Assembly (NCBI RefSeq): GCF_019913785.1
Contig: NZ_JAIOHK010000033.1
Span: 1 to 64,000 of the forward strand
Reading direction: 5' to 3'
From: Altibacter sp.
Lineage (GTDB): Bacteria > Bacteroidota > Bacteroidia > Flavobacteriales > Flavobacteriaceae
DNA length: 64,000 nt
The notes beneath the pieces are model-generated. The model had not been told where the DNA came from. It ran no database searches and saw only the letters and a list, made by a program, of their open reading frames with translations. Position 1 is the stretch's first letter; each line of letters opens with the position of its first letter. The position numbers were made by a program, and so were the translations under genes. Below are positions 20,087 through 31,933 of this stretch, piece by piece.

Positions 20087-20347
20087 ATGGAAGAAAAAAG
20101 AAACTTAAGAAAAGAGCGTATTGGGGTAGTTACCAGTAACAAAATGGAGAAGTCTATTGTTGTTGCCGAAGTAAAAAAAGTAAAACACCCTATGTACGGA
20201 AAGTTCGTGTTGAAAACGAAGAAATACGTAGCACACGACGAGAAAAATGACTGCAACGAAGGAGATACTGTAAAGATCATGGAAACTAGACCTTTAAGTA
20301 AAACGAAATGTTGGAGGTTAGTAGAAATAATTGAAAGAGCGAAGTAA
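20087..20347 (+). CDS. rpsQ: 30S ribosomal protein S17
   Basis: An 86-aa OB-fold protein binding 16S rRNA. It starts [40 protein letters not shown] and [20 protein letters not shown] are family motifs. 2 bp before rplN. Confidence 0.97.
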   Translation: MEEKRNLRKERIGVVTSNKMEKSIVVAEVKKVKHPMYGKFVLKTKKYVAHDEKNDCNEGDTVKIMETRPLSKTKCWRLVEIIERAK

Positions 20348-20349
20348 TC

Positions 20350-20718
20350 ATGATACAACAAGAATCAAGACTTAAAGTAGCAGACAACACCGGTGCCAAA
20401 GAGGTGCTAACCATTAGAGTGTTGGGCGGAACTAAAAAGAGATATGCTTCCATTGGAGATAAGATAGTAGTAACTGTAAAAGAAGCTACTCCCAATGGTA
20501 ACATTAAAAAGGGTGCCGTTTCTACTGCAGTAGTGGTACGTACCGTGAAAGAAGTTAGAAGACCGGATGGATCGTATATCCGTTTTGACGACAATGCCTG
20601 TGTACTTTTAAACCCACAAGGGGAGATGAGAGGAACACGTGTATTTGGACCGGTTGCCAGAGAACTTCGTGACAAACAATTTATGAAAATAGTATCATTG
20701 GCGCCAGAGGTGCTTTAA
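20350..20718 (+). CDS. rplN: 50S ribosomal protein L14
   Basis: A 122-aa protein at the subunit interface. It starts [38 protein letters not shown] and [20 protein letters not shown] are diagnostic. Normal length. Confidence 0.98.
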   Translation: MIQQESRLKVADNTGAKEVLTIRVLGGTKKRYASIGDKIVVTVKEATPNGNIKKGAVSTAVVVRTVKEVRRPDGSYIRFDDNACVLLNPQGEMRGTRVFGPVARELRDKQFMKIVSLAPEVL

Positions 20719-20730
20719 TACGAAACAAAG

Positions 20731-21045
20731 ATGGCAAAGCTTAAAATAAAATCGGGAGATACTGTAGTTGTTACTACCGGAGAGCACAAAGGTGCCGAAG
20801 GAAAAGTGATGAAGGTGATTCTTGAAAAAAACAAAGCAATAGTAGAAGGAGTGAACACAGTAAAGAAGCATGAGAAACCTAGCGCAGCTAATCCTCAAGG
20901 TGGAATTACCGAAAAAGAAGCTCCTATTCATATTTCTAATCTCGCATTGATCGATCCAAAATCTGGAACCGCAACACGTGTAGGATATAGAATGGAAGAT
21001 GGTAAAAAAGTGCGATTTTCCAAAAAATCGAATCAAGTATTATAG
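20731..21045 (+). CDS. rplX: 50S ribosomal protein L24
   Basis: A 104-aa assembly-initiating protein with an N-terminal KOW motif ([20 protein letters not shown]). [18 protein letters not shown] and [14 protein letters not shown] are conserved. 2 bp before rplE. Confidence 0.97.
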   Translation: MAKLKIKSGDTVVVTTGEHKGAEGKVMKVILEKNKAIVEGVNTVKKHEKPSAANPQGGITEKEAPIHISNLALIDPKSGTATRVGYRMEDGKKVRFSKKSNQVL

Positions 21046-21047
21046 TT

Positions 21048-21599
21048 ATGGGATATTTACCAAGACTTAAGGAAGAGTACAAGAGCAGAGTAGTGAATGC
21101 TCTTACAGATGAGTTTGGATACAAAAATGTAATGCAAGTACCAAAATTAGAGCGCATTGTTGTGTCTCGTGGCGTTGGAGCAGCAGTTGCAGATAAAAAA
21201 CTAATCGATTACTCAGTAGACGAATTGACAAACATTACAGGTCAGAAAGCGGTTGCAACTATTTCTAAAAAAGATATTGCAAACTTTAAACTTCGTAAAG
21301 GAATGCCAATTGGAGCGAGAGTTACCTTGCGTGGAGAACGCATGTATGAGTTTTTAGATAGACTTGTGACTACCGCATTGCCAAGGGTGCGTGATTTCGG
21401 CGGAATTAAAGCAACAGGTTTTGATGGTAGAGGTAACTACTCTTTGGGTGTTACCGAACAGATTATCTTTCCAGAGATCGATATCGATAAGGTAAAGAAG
21501 ATTGAAGGTTTGAATATCACATTCGTAACCACAGCCGAAACCGATAAAGAAGCGAAAGCATTACTAACTGAACTAGGATTACCTTTTAAAAAGAATTAA
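21048..21599 (+). CDS. rplE: 50S ribosomal protein L5
   Basis: A 183-aa 5S rRNA-binding protein. It starts [39 protein letters not shown] and [20 protein letters not shown] are hallmarks. Normal length; 3 bp before rpsN. Confidence 0.98.
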   Translation: MGYLPRLKEEYKSRVVNALTDEFGYKNVMQVPKLERIVVSRGVGAAVADKKLIDYSVDELTNITGQKAVATISKKDIANFKLRKGMPIGARVTLRGERMYEFLDRLVTTALPRVRDFGGIKATGFDGRGNYSLGVTEQIIFPEIDIDKVKKIEGLNITFVTTAETDKEAKALLTELGLPFKKN

Positions 21600-21602
21600 G
21601 AG

Positions 21603-21872
21603 ATGGCTAAAGAATCAATGAAAGCCCGTGAGGTTAAAAGAGCAAAAATGGTAGCTAAATATGCCGAAAAGCGCAAAGCTTTGAAAGAAGCTGGTGACTG
21701 GGAAGGTTTACAGAAATTACCAAAGAATGCATCTCCAATTCGCATGCACAATCGGTGCAAGCTAACCGGAAGACCTAAAGGGTATATGAGAACTTTTGGA
21801 CTTTCACGTGTAACATTCCGTGAAATGGCAAATCAAGGTCTAATCCCAGGTGTTAGAAAAGCAAGCTGGTAA
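21603..21872 (+). CDS. rpsN: 30S ribosomal protein S14, zinc-free form
   Basis: An 89-aa S14 of the long, zinc-independent kind: it lacks the two CxxC pairs of the short form and has a single Cys ([12 protein letters not shown]). It starts [20 protein letters not shown]; the C-terminal [20 protein letters not shown] is diagnostic. It is followed by a 66-bp structured gap before rpsH. Confidence 0.97.
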   Translation: MAKESMKAREVKRAKMVAKYAEKRKALKEAGDWEGLQKLPKNASPIRMHNRCKLTGRPKGYMRTFGLSRVTFREMANQGLIPGVRKASW

Positions 21873-21883
21873 AATTATAAATG

Positions 21884-21924
21884 GGTAGCAGGTTTGTCCG
21901 CCAGAGCAGACGAAAACCATTACC
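21884..21924 (+). promoter_or_regulatory. Imperfect stem-loop between rpsN and rpsH
   Basis: Nested complementary segments GGTA (21884), GGTTT (21891), GTCCGC (21896) pair with GCAGAC (21906), AAACC (21914), TACC (21921) around the loop CAGA, with one C-A mismatch and small bulges. It could be an RNA control or processing element, or a copy of a short dispersed repeat; the core GTCCGC-CAGA-GCAGAC is palindrome-like. Confidence 0.45.
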
Positions 21925-21938
21925 GCAAATTAAATTAA

Positions 21939-22340
21939 ATGACAACAGATCCAATAGCAGATTTTCTAACTCGAGTTAGAAATGCAGTGAAAGCAGGACA
22001 TCGCGTAGTAGAGGTGCCGGCTTCCAATCTTAAAAAAGAGATTACAAAAATCTTGTTTGATCAAGGGTATATCTTAAGTTATAAGTTTGAAGACGATAAG
22101 GGACCCCAAGGGACTATCAAGATCGCTTTAAAGTATGACAAGCTTACAAAAGACCCTGTAATTAAAAAGATTCAAAGAATTAGTAAACCTGGTTTACGTA
22201 AGTACGCAAGTTCAACCGAACTACCTCGAATTTTGAATGGTTTAGGTATTGCAATTGTCTCAACTTCAGCAGGAGTTATGACAGGAAAGCAAGCCAAAGC
22301 TCAAAATGTGGGTGGTGAAGTATTATGTTACGTATACTAA
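21939..22340 (+). CDS. rpsH: 30S ribosomal protein S8
   Basis: A 133-aa 16S rRNA-binding protein; in E. coli it is the repressor of the spc operon. It starts [20 protein letters not shown]; the C-terminal [20 protein letters not shown] is characteristic. Preceded by the stem-loop at 21884-21924. Confidence 0.98.
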   Translation: MTTDPIADFLTRVRNAVKAGHRVVEVPASNLKKEITKILFDQGYILSYKFEDDKGPQGTIKIALKYDKLTKDPVIKKIQRISKPGLRKYASSTELPRILNGLGIAIVSTSAGVMTGKQAKAQNVGGEVLCYVY

Positions 22341-22357
22341 TATAAAGACAAGAAGAA

Positions 22358-22900
22358 ATGTCAAGAATAGGTAATAACCCGGTAGCAATCCCAGAAGGAG
22401 TTACAGTCGATATTAAAGACAACGTAATTACGGTAAAGGGAAAATTAGGTGAGTTGACTCAGGAATATTCCGATGTGACCATCAAAGTAGAAGACGGAAA
22501 TGCTTTTGTGGAACGTCCTTCAGATATAAATGCGCACAAAGCAAAGCATGGTTTGTACAGATCTTTAATCAATAATATGATTAAAGGGGTGTCAACAGGA
22601 TGGACAAAAGAGTTAGAGCTGGTAGGAGTTGGATACAGAGCTACTAATCAAGGACAAAAATTGGATTTGGCAATTGGATATTCACATAATATAGTGTTGG
22701 ACATTGCTCCCGAAGTAAAAGTGGAAGCTATTGCTGAGAAAGGAAAGAATCCTATCGTAAAATTAACGTCTCACGACAAGCAATTGGTTGGACAAGTAGC
22801 GGCTAAGATTCGTTCGTTCCGTAAGCCAGAACCTTACAAAGGAAAAGGAATCAAGTTTGTTGGAGAAATATTAAGAAGAAAAGCAGGTAAATCTGCATAA
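22358..22900 (+). CDS. rplF: 50S ribosomal protein L6
   Basis: A 180-aa protein near the sarcin-ricin loop, built of two similar domains. It starts [39 protein letters not shown] and the C-terminal [20 protein letters not shown] are conserved. 11 bp before rplR. Confidence 0.98.
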   Translation: MSRIGNNPVAIPEGVTVDIKDNVITVKGKLGELTQEYSDVTIKVEDGNAFVERPSDINAHKAKHGLYRSLINNMIKGVSTGWTKELELVGVGYRATNQGQKLDLAIGYSHNIVLDIAPEVKVEAIAEKGKNPIVKLTSHDKQLVGQVAAKIRSFRKPEPYKGKGIKFVGEILRRKAGKSA

Positions 22901-22911
22901 CAAATAGAGTT

Positions 22912-23268
22912 ATGGCATTATCAAAAAACGATAGAAGAGATCGTATTCGTTTCAGAATTAGAAAAACTGTTTCAGGAACAGAGCAACGTCCTCGTTTGGC
23001 TGTTTTCAGAAGTAATAAAGAGATTTATGCGCAACTTATTGACGATGTAAGCGGTAAGACAATTACAGCTGCATCTTCAAGAGACAAAGAAATTGACGCT
23101 ACAAAGGTGAATAAGACCGAAGCGGCAAAATTAGTAGGGAAAGCCATTGCAGAGAAAGCTGTAAAAGCCGGTGTTGAAAATGTTTCTTTTGACAGAGGCG
23201 GGTACCTATATCACGGAAGAGTAAAATCATTAGCTGAAGGAGCTCGCGAAGGCGGCCTTAAATTCTAA
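22912..23268 (+). CDS. rplR: 50S ribosomal protein L18
   Basis: A 118-aa 5S rRNA-binding protein. It starts [40 protein letters not shown] and [20 protein letters not shown] are diagnostic. 5 bp before rpsE. Confidence 0.98.
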   Translation: MALSKNDRRDRIRFRIRKTVSGTEQRPRLAVFRSNKEIYAQLIDDVSGKTITAASSRDKEIDATKVNKTEAAKLVGKAIAEKAVKAGVENVSFDRGGYLYHGRVKSLAEGAREGGLKF

Positions 23269-23273
23269 GTAGT

Positions 23274-23798
23274 ATGTATCAAGATTATAAAAACGTAGAA
23301 TTAGTAAAACCAGGAGGTCTTGAATTAAAAGATCGTTTAGTAGGCGTACAACGTGTTACTAAAGTAACTAAAGGGGGTAGAGCCTTCGGATTTTCAGCTA
23401 TTGTTGTAGTTGGTGATGAGAACGGTGTCGTAGGACACGGTCTTGGAAAATCTAAAGATGTGGCCAGCGCAATTGCTAAAGCCATTGAAGATGCCAAGAA
23501 GAACTTAGTTCGAATTCCGTTGAACAAAGTAACACTTCCTCACGAACAAAAAGGAAAATATGGTGGAGCGCGTGTAACGCTATTGCCAGCAGCGCCCGGT
23601 ACGGGTGTAATTGCAGGTGGTGCAGTACGTGCGGTATTAGAGGCCGTTGGGGTACATGATGTATTGTCAAAATCTCAAGGATCTTCTAATCCACACAACG
23701 TAGTAAAAGCGACATTTGATGCGTTATTGCAATTGCGTAGTGCGCAGTCAGTAGCAGCTCAACGCGGAATCTCTTTGGAAAAATTGTTTAAAGGATAA
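23274..23798 (+). CDS. rpsE: 30S ribosomal protein S5
   Basis: A 174-aa protein at the mRNA entrance, important for decoding accuracy. It starts [20 protein letters not shown]; the double-stranded-RNA-binding-like segment [20 protein letters not shown] and the C-terminal domain [20 protein letters not shown] are present. 11 bp before rpmD. Confidence 0.98.
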   Translation: MYQDYKNVELVKPGGLELKDRLVGVQRVTKVTKGGRAFGFSAIVVVGDENGVVGHGLGKSKDVASAIAKAIEDAKKNLVRIPLNKVTLPHEQKGKYGGARVTLLPAAPGTGVIAGGAVRAVLEAVGVHDVLSKSQGSSNPHNVVKATFDALLQLRSAQSVAAQRGISLEKLFKG

Positions 23799-23809
23799 AA
23801 CCAGGAAAG

Positions 23810-23989
23810 ATGGCAAAAATTAAAGTAACAAAGGTAAAGAGTGCCATAAACCGTACTCAAACCCAAAAGAGAACGCTCGAGTCCTTAGGTCTTCATAAAA
23901 TAGGTCAGACGGTCGAGCACAATGATACGCCAAACATTCTTGGTATGATAACTAAAGTTAAACACTTGGTTTCGGTTGAAACCAATTAA
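23810..23989 (+). CDS. rpmD: 50S ribosomal protein L30
   Basis: A 59-aa gene read directly from the bases: ATG at 23810, TAA at 23987-23989. It starts MAKIKVTKVKSAINRTQTQK and continues with RTLESLGLHKIGQTVEHNDT, the conserved core of bacterial L30, ending KHLVSVETN. Position between rpsE and rplO is the universal one. Present in this genome although some bacteria lack it. Confidence 0.96.
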   Translation: MAKIKVTKVKSAINRTQTQKRTLESLGLHKIGQTVEHNDTPNILGMITKVKHLVSVETN

Positions 23990-23999
23990 GATATAGACA

Positions 24000-24452
24000 A
24001 TGGAATTAAGTAACTTAAGACCTGCAAAAGGTTCGGTTAGTAACAAAGGCAAGCGCGTAGGTCGTGGGCAAGGTTCCGGAAAAGGTGGAACGGCAACTCG
24101 TGGTCATAAAGGAGCAAAATCCCGTTCAGGATATTCCAAGAAACTTGGATTTGAAGGAGGGCAAATGCCACTTCAGCGTCGTGTGCCTAAGTTCGGGTTT
24201 ACGAACATTAACCGTAAGGAATATCAGGGTGTAAACCTCGACACGCTTCAGCAATTGGTTGATGATAAAAAGATAAAGGATACTGTAGATTTTGAAACCC
24301 TAGTAGGTTTAGGTCTAGCTGGAAAAACCGAAATGGTGAAGATTTTAGGAAGAGGAGAATTAAAGGCTAAATTAAAAGTATCTGCACACAAGTTTACTGC
24401 CTCAGCTCAAAAAGCGATTGAAGCGGCCGGTGGTGAAGTAGTAACATTGTAA
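24000..24452 (+). CDS. rplO: 50S ribosomal protein L15
   Basis: A 150-aa protein of the large subunit. It starts MELSNLRPAKGSVSNKGKRV with the conserved RVGRGQGSGKGGTATRGHKG segment; FEGGQMPLQRRVPKFGFTN follows. The C-terminal domain ends AIEAAGGEVVTL. 12 bp before secY. Confidence 0.98.
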   Translation: MELSNLRPAKGSVSNKGKRVGRGQGSGKGGTATRGHKGAKSRSGYSKKLGFEGGQMPLQRRVPKFGFTNINRKEYQGVNLDTLQQLVDDKKIKDTVDFETLVGLGLAGKTEMVKILGRGELKAKLKVSAHKFTASAQKAIEAAGGEVVTL

Positions 24453-24464
24453 TTCAAGACACCA

Positions 24465-25808
24465 ATGAAATTTATTGATACTATAAAAAACGTTTTTAAA
24501 ATAGAGGAGCTGCGAAATCGCATCATGGTTACCTTGGGGTTATTATTGGTGTACCGTTTTGGTGCACAGGTAGTATTGCCCGGGATAGATGCTTCTAAGT
24601 TATCTGAATTCGCTGGTAAATTTGACGCCGGTGGTATTGGTGGATTACTTAATGCATTTACAGGAGGAGCCTTTGCGAATGCTTCGGTTTTTGCATTGGG
24701 GATCATGCCGTATATTTCGGCCTCTATTGTAGTACAATTAATGCAGATTGCGGTGCCTTACCTTCAGAAATTACAGAAAGAAGGAGAAAGCGGAAGAAAG
24801 AAGATCAATCAAATTACACGTTGGTTAACCATTGGTATCTGTCTAGTGCAGGCACCGAGTTACCTATTTGGTTTGGAAGCCCTGGGCGTTCCAGCCGAAG
24901 CCTTTATCCTTGGTAAGGACACGATGTTCTTTGTGTCTTCAACAATTATCTTGGTAACAGGCTGTGTATTCGCGATGTGGTTGGGTGAAAAGATTACAGA
25001 TAAGGGTATCGGAAACGGGATCTCTATTTTGATCATGGTGGGTATTATTGCCACCTTACCATTATCTTTTGCTCAGGAATTTGCGTCTAGAGTATTAGAA
25101 TCGAATGGTGGATTGATCATGATTCTTATCGAATTGGTAATCTGGTTTGTCATTATTCTGGCGTCGGTGATGCTGGTCATGGCAGTCCGAAAGATACCTG
25201 TACAATACGCGCGTAGGACAGCCAGTGGTGGTTACGAGAAAAACATCTTTGGTGCAAGACAATTCATTCCCTTAAAGTTGAATGCTTCTGGGGTAATGCC
25301 TATTATCTTTGCACAGGCGATCATGTTTGTTCCTTCAGCTGTTGCCAGTCTTTCTGAAAGTGAGATGGCGCAATCAGTTCAGGCGGCATTCAGTGATATA
25401 TTTGGATTGTGGTACAACATTGTTTTTGCAGCATTGATTATAGTATTTACGTACTTCTATACGGCAATTACGGTACCAACCAATAAAATGGCAGATGATC
25501 TAAAACGAAGTGGTGGTTTTATTCCGGGTATTAAACCGGGAACCGAAACCGCCGAATTGTTAGACCGAATCATGTCTCAAATAACCTTGCCGGGATCTGT
25601 TTTCTTAGCACTTATTGCAATATTTCCTGCATTTGTTGTGAAGTTAATGGGAATCCAACAAGGGTGGGCATTATTCTACGGTGGTACTTCCCTCCTAATT
25701 ATGGTAGGGGTGGCTATCGATACTATGCAACAAATAAACTCCTACTTATTAAATCGTCATTACGACGGTTTGATGAAGAGTGGTAAAAATAGAAAAGCAG
25801 TAGCATAA
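24465..25808 (+). CDS. secY: Protein translocase subunit SecY
   Basis: Channel of the Sec translocon in the inner membrane; 447 aa with ten predicted membrane segments. Recognisable parts: N-terminal [19 protein letters not shown], plug/TM2 region ([20 protein letters not shown]), the cytosolic loop [10 protein letters not shown] in the family-typical form, [14 protein letters not shown] (TM7) and the cytoplasmic loop [18 protein letters not shown]. The C-terminus [12 protein letters not shown] is basic. Unlike many bacteria, neither adk nor map follows; infA starts 1 bp after the stop. Confidence 0.98.
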   Translation: MKFIDTIKNVFKIEELRNRIMVTLGLLLVYRFGAQVVLPGIDASKLSEFAGKFDAGGIGGLLNAFTGGAFANASVFALGIMPYISASIVVQLMQIAVPYLQKLQKEGESGRKKINQITRWLTIGICLVQAPSYLFGLEALGVPAEAFILGKDTMFFVSSTIILVTGCVFAMWLGEKITDKGIGNGISILIMVGIIATLPLSFAQEFASRVLESNGGLIMILIELVIWFVIILASVMLVMAVRKIPVQYARRTASGGYEKNIFGARQFIPLKLNASGVMPIIFAQAIMFVPSAVASLSESEMAQSVQAAFSDIFGLWYNIVFAALIIVFTYFYTAITVPTNKMADDLKRSGGFIPGIKPGTETAELLDRIMSQITLPGSVFLALIAIFPAFVVKLMGIQQGWALFYGGTSLLIMVGVAIDTMQQINSYLLNRHYDGLMKSGKNRKAVA

Positions 25809-25809
25809 T

Positions 25810-26025
25810 ATGGCAAAGCAAACAGCAATAGAACAAGACGGAACCATTATAGAAGCATTGTCTAACGCAATGTTTCGTGTGGAACTTGAAAACGGTCATA
25901 TTGTAACTGCACACATTTCGGGTAAGATGCGTATGCACTATATTAAATTGTTACCCGGAGATAAAGTAAAATTAGAAATGAGCCCATACGATTTATCGAA
26001 GGCTCGCATAACTTATAGATACTAA
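25810..26025 (+). CDS. infA: Translation initiation factor IF-1
   Basis: A 71-aa OB-fold factor that occupies the A site during initiation. It starts [40 protein letters not shown] and [20 protein letters not shown] are diagnostic. One base after secY, 5 bp before rpmJ. Confidence 0.98.
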   Translation: MAKQTAIEQDGTIIEALSNAMFRVELENGHIVTAHISGKMRMHYIKLLPGDKVKLEMSPYDLSKARITYRY

Positions 26026-26030
26026 TAGAG

Positions 26031-26147
26031 ATGAAAGTTAGAGCATCCGTTAAGAAGAGAAGTGCCGACTGCAAGATTGTTCGCAGAAATGGTAGATTAT
26101 ATGTAATTAATAAAAAGAACCCTAGGTTCAAACAAAGACAAGGATAA
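26031..26147 (+). CDS. rpmJ: 50S ribosomal protein L36, zinc-ligand-depleted form
   Basis: A 38-aa gene read from the bases (ATG 26031, TAA 26145-26147): [20 protein letters not shown] then [18 protein letters not shown]. It keeps the ends of L36 but only Cys14 of the usual four zinc ligands: Cys11 is Ser, Cys27 is Asn and the His is Phe. It is therefore a zinc-free (C-minus) L36. The standard place between infA and rpsM supports the call. Confidence 0.96.
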   Translation: MKVRASVKKRSADCKIVRRNGRLYVINKKNPRFKQRQG

Positions 26148-26149
26148 TT

Positions 26150-26524
26150 ATGGCAAGAATCGCAGGTGTAGATATCCCAAAGCAAAAAAGGGGTGTAATC
26201 GCGTTAACGTATATCTTCGGAATTGGTAAAAGCCGAGCGCAGGATATATTGAACAAAGCCGGAGTTGACGAAGACAAAAAAGTTAGCGAATGGAACGATG
26301 ATGAAATCGGTGCTATTCGTGAGGCTGTTGGGTCTTTCAAAATCGAAGGTGAATTACGTAGTGAAATCCAATTAAGCATCAAACGTTTAATGGATATTGG
26401 ATGTTACAGAGGTATTCGTCATAGAGCAGGTCTTCCGTTACGAGGACAGCGCACTAAGAATAACTCGAGAACTAGAAAAGGAAAACGTAAAACAGTTGCT
26501 AACAAGAAGAAAGCAACTAAATAA
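26150..26524 (+). CDS. rpsM: 30S ribosomal protein S13
   Basis: A 124-aa head protein contacting P-site tRNA. It starts [40 protein letters not shown] and the C-terminal [20 protein letters not shown] are diagnostic. 2 bp after rpmJ. Confidence 0.98.
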   Translation: MARIAGVDIPKQKRGVIALTYIFGIGKSRAQDILNKAGVDEDKKVSEWNDDEIGAIREAVGSFKIEGELRSEIQLSIKRLMDIGCYRGIRHRAGLPLRGQRTKNNSRTRKGKRKTVANKKKATK

Positions 26525-26535
26525 TACCTAGAGAT

Positions 26536-26928
26536 ATGGCAAAGACTAGCTCAAAAAGTACAAAAAAACGCAAGGTTAATGTTGAATCTGTTGGTGAGGC
26601 ACACGTAACAGCTTCCTTTAACAACATTATCATTTCGTTAACCAATAAGAACGGAGACGTTATCTCTTGGTCATCAGCCGGTAAAATGGGCTTTAGAGGA
26701 TCAAAGAAGAATACTCCTTATGCAGCACAATTAGCCGCCGAAGATGCTTCAGGTGTGGCGCACGCTGCAGGTCTACGTAAAGTAAAAGTATATGTGAAAG
26801 GACCAGGAAATGGTAGAGAATCTGCTATTCGATCTATTCACAATGCCGGTATTGAAGTAACAGAGATTATCGACGTTACCCCAATGCCACACAACGGATG
26901 TAGACCTCCAAAAAGAAGAAGAGTTTAA
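26536..26928 (+). CDS. rpsK: 30S ribosomal protein S11
   Basis: A 130-aa platform protein. It starts [40 protein letters not shown] and the C-terminal [17 protein letters not shown] are family hallmarks. It is followed by an 85-bp gap before rpsD. Confidence 0.98.
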   Translation: MAKTSSKSTKKRKVNVESVGEAHVTASFNNIIISLTNKNGDVISWSSAGKMGFRGSKKNTPYAAQLAAEDASGVAHAAGLRKVKVYVKGPGNGRESAIRSIHNAGIEVTEIIDVTPMPHNGCRPPKRRRV

Positions 26929-27013
26929 TAATTATAAATATCAACCTGAAGGGGTTAAAAGCTAGAGGATAGATAAGACCTTAATTTAGTTTTTCCTTCT
27001 AAATCAATTTAAA

Positions 27014-27619
27014 ATGGCAAGATATACTGGTCCAAAAACTAAAATAGCTCGTAAGTTCGGCGAAGCTATCTTCGGAGAAGACAAATCCTTCGAAAAGAGA
27101 AATTACCCTCCGGGACAACACGGAAACAACCGTCGTCGTGGGAAAAAATCTGAATATGCTATCCAGTTAATGGAAAAGCAAAAGGCAAAATATACCTATG
27201 GTGTATTAGAGCGTCAGTTCAGAAATATGTTTAAGAAAGCAACAGCAGCGCCAGGTATAACCGGTACTGTATTGTTACAATACTGTGAGTCGCGTCTTGA
27301 CAATGTGGTATTCCGTATGGGAATAGCACCTAGCCGTCAGGCAGCAAGACAATTAGTCTCTCACAGACATATCACCGTTAATGGTGAAAAAGTAAACATC
27401 CCTTCTTACCAATTGAAAGCAGGTGATGTTATTGCGGTAAGAGAGAAGTCAAAATCTCTTGAAGCCATTCAAAATTCGTTGAATAACGCGAGTAGTGTTT
27501 ACGAGTGGATCTCTTGGAATGGAGAGAAAATGGAAGGTACATACGTATCTATTCCAGAGCGTCTTCAGATCCCGGAAAACATTAACGAGCAGTTCATCGT
27601 CGAATTATATTCTAAATAA
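27014..27619 (+). CDS. rpsD: 30S ribosomal protein S4
   Basis: A 201-aa primary 16S rRNA-binding protein, autogenous repressor of its operon in several bacteria. It starts [40 protein letters not shown] and the S4 RNA-binding domain [20 protein letters not shown] are present. The 85-bp gap upstream (26929-27013) contains AACC-N5-GGGTT, able to form a small hairpin, and might be its control site. Confidence 0.98.
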   Translation: MARYTGPKTKIARKFGEAIFGEDKSFEKRNYPPGQHGNNRRRGKKSEYAIQLMEKQKAKYTYGVLERQFRNMFKKATAAPGITGTVLLQYCESRLDNVVFRMGIAPSRQAARQLVSHRHITVNGEKVNIPSYQLKAGDVIAVREKSKSLEAIQNSLNNASSVYEWISWNGEKMEGTYVSIPERLQIPENINEQFIVELYSK

Positions 27620-27640
27620 TCAAAACACACGAGTCACACT

Positions 27641-28633
27641 ATGGCAGTATTTAGTTTTCAGAAGCCTGATAAAGTTATCATGATCAATTCCACAGATTTT
27701 GAAGGGAAATTCGAATTTCGCCCTTTGGAACCTGGATATGGATTGACCGTTGGTAACGCATTAAGACGCGTTTTACTTTCTTCATTGGAAGGATTCGCAA
27801 TTACCTCGGTTCGTATCGAAGGTGTTGACCACGAATTTTCAACCATCGCCGGTGTTGTGGAAGACGTTACCGAGATCATTCTAAATTTGAAGCAAGTTCG
27901 TTTCAAAAGACAAATAGACGAGATCGATAACGAAACTGTTACCATTTCTATTAATGGTGCCGATCAAGTAACCGCTGGTGATTTTCAGAAATTCATCTCA
28001 GGATTCCAAGTGTTGAACCCCGAATTGGTGATCTGCAATATGGAATCTAAAGTGAACCTGAACTTCGAAATCACAATTGAGAAAGGTAGAGGGTATGTGC
28101 CTGCTGAAGAGAATAAAAAAGCAAATGCACCACTTGGTACCATCTTTACCGATTCGATCTACACGCCGATAAAAAATGTGAAATACAGCATTGAGAATTT
28201 CCGTGTAGAGCAAAAGACCGATTACGAGAAATTGGTTTTCGAAATTGTAACCGATGGTTCTATTCATCCAAAGGATGCTTTAACTGAAGCCGCAAAAACC
28301 TTGATTCACCACTTTATGTTGTTTAGCGATGAGCGTATCACTCTGGAAGCAGACGAGATTGCTCAAACCGAAACCTACGATGAAGAGTCATTGCATATGC
28401 GCCAGTTGCTTAAAACCAAGTTGGTAGATATGGATCTTTCGGTCCGTGCGCTTAACTGTTTAAAAGCGGCCGAAGTAGATACCTTGGGAGATTTGGTTTC
28501 TTACAACAAGAACGATTTGATGAAATTTAGAAACTTCGGAAAAAAATCATTGACCGAATTAGAAGAGTTAGTGAATGTGAAGGGACTAAACTTCGGAATG
28601 GATCTTTCAAAATATAAATTAGATAAAGATTAA
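27641..28633 (+). CDS. rpoA: RNA polymerase subunit alpha
   Basis: A 330-aa assembly platform of RNA polymerase. The N-terminal domain has [20 protein letters not shown] and [20 protein letters not shown]; the C-terminal domain, which binds UP elements and regulators, has [20 protein letters not shown] and [19 protein letters not shown]. Normal length. 69 bp with a hairpin separate it from rplQ. Confidence 0.98.
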   Translation: MAVFSFQKPDKVIMINSTDFEGKFEFRPLEPGYGLTVGNALRRVLLSSLEGFAITSVRIEGVDHEFSTIAGVVEDVTEIILNLKQVRFKRQIDEIDNETVTISINGADQVTAGDFQKFISGFQVLNPELVICNMESKVNLNFEITIEKGRGYVPAEENKKANAPLGTIFTDSIYTPIKNVKYSIENFRVEQKTDYEKLVFEIVTDGSIHPKDALTEAAKTLIHHFMLFSDERITLEADEIAQTETYDEESLHMRQLLKTKLVDMDLSVRALNCLKAAEVDTLGDLVSYNKNDLMKFRNFGKKSLTELEELVNVKGLNFGMDLSKYKLDKD

Positions 28634-28650
28634 TACGTCATATTTTGCTC

Positions 28651-28668
28651 TCCCGATAGCTTTTGGGA
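28651..28668 (+). promoter_or_regulatory. Small hairpin between rpoA and rplQ
   Basis: TCCCGA (28651-28656) can pair with TTGGGA (28663-28668) with one G-U pair. It is not followed by a T-run, so it is not a normal terminator. It may be a degenerate copy of a dispersed palindrome (CCCGATAGC-type) or an RNA processing site. Confidence 0.35.
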
Positions 28669-28702
28669 TTTGGTAGCGAGATGATGATTAAAAACAAATG
28701 TC

Positions 28703-29206
28703 ATGAGACACGGAAAAAAAACAAATCACTTAGGAAGAAAGACGGCACATAGAAGCGCGATGTTGGCAAATATGGCCTGCTCCCTAATTGAACATAAAAG
28801 AATCAATACCACAGTAGCTAAGGCGAAAGCATTACAGCGATTTGTTGAACCAATGATCACAAAATCTAAAGAGGATACTACACATAACCGTCGTATCGTT
28901 TACAGTAGATTGCGTCAAAAGGAGGCGGTAGCCGAATTGTTCAGAGACGTTGCCGTAAAAGTGGGAGAACGTCCGGGAGGATATACCCGAATTATCAAAT
29001 TAGGGAATCGTCTAGGGGATAATGCAGATATGGCAATGATCGAGTTGGTAGATTACAACGAGCTGTACAACGCAGGAAAAGCAACTAAAACGAAGACGAC
29101 ACGTCGTAGTCGTCGTGGTGGTTCAAAAACTGCAGCGGCTGTTGCACCAGTGGCTAAAGCAACTGAAGCAAAGAAAGAAACTGAAGCAAAGAAAGAAGAA
29201 GAATAA
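28703..29206 (+). CDS. rplQ: 50S ribosomal protein L17 with basic/acidic C-terminal tail
   Basis: A 167-aa protein near the tunnel exit. The L17 core ([20 protein letters not shown] to about residue 123, DYNELYN) is complete. It is followed by a 44-residue low-complexity extension: first Lys/Arg-rich ([15 protein letters not shown]), then Ala-rich, then a short repeat [13 protein letters not shown]. The tail is absent from the roughly 120-130-aa form of most bacteria. Last gene of the ribosomal operon; a strong terminator follows at 29229-29263. Confidence 0.97.
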   Translation: MRHGKKTNHLGRKTAHRSAMLANMACSLIEHKRINTTVAKAKALQRFVEPMITKSKEDTTHNRRIVYSRLRQKEAVAELFRDVAVKVGERPGGYTRIIKLGNRLGDNADMAMIELVDYNELYNAGKATKTKTTRRSRRGGSKTAAAVAPVAKATEAKKETEAKKEEE

Positions 29207-29228
29207 ATGAAATATCAGTTATAAAATC

Positions 29229-29263
29229 AAAGGGATAAGCAGTCAATGTTTATCCCTTTTTTT
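29229..29263 (+). terminator. Terminator of the ribosomal protein operon
   Basis: AAAGGGATAA (29229-29238), 10-nt loop, TTATCCCTTT then further T residues. A 10-bp perfect stem 22 bp after the rplQ stop: a canonical intrinsic terminator. Confidence 0.92.
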
Positions 29264-29298
29264 ATGACCTAAATTGTTTAAAAGTTCTAAAACCTGAA

Positions 29299-29329
29299 TT
29301 GTACACGTTCATCTTTTAAAGTATTTTTG
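29299..29329 (+). promoter_or_regulatory. Promoter of carA-eno
   Basis: TTG at 29299-29301 and the -7 box TATTTTTG at 29322-29329, spaced by 20 bp; both fit the Bacteroidota consensus. The -7 box ends 17 bp before the carA ATG at 29347, so the leader is short. Confidence 0.7.
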
Positions 29330-29346
29330 CAAAACATTTGAGGAAT

Positions 29347-31751
<2,405 letters not shown>

Positions 31752-31825
31752 AAGAAAGCACCTCCTTCACAACCTGTAAGAAGTGTTACCTGGGAATTAT
31801 ACATCAAATAATACTGATTTAAGTA

Positions 31826-31862
31826 TTTTTTAACCTAACAAGTGTTCGTAAGTGTTAAAAAA
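31826..31862 (+). promoter_or_regulatory. Inverted and direct repeats upstream of gltA
   Basis: TTTTTTAAC (31826-31834) and GTTAAAAAA (31854-31862) are perfect 9-bp arms; between them AAGTGTT occurs twice, 10 bp apart (about one helical turn). A weak -7-like box TAATTTTA lies at 31878-31885. The arrangement suits a regulator site, or the 3'-end hairpin of eno (without a proper T-run). Confidence 0.35.
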
Positions 31863-31933
31863 TCGTTCGAGATTTTGTAATTTTACAATTCGGACTGATA
31901 TCTTTTCAGAACCATTAAAACCAAATTGAATAT

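Noticed and set aside
21881-21979. Small ORF (MGSRFVRQSRRK...) between rpsN and rpsH
   Set aside because: 32 codons, overlaps rpsH out of frame, no homology recognised; the bases are better explained as a stem-loop.
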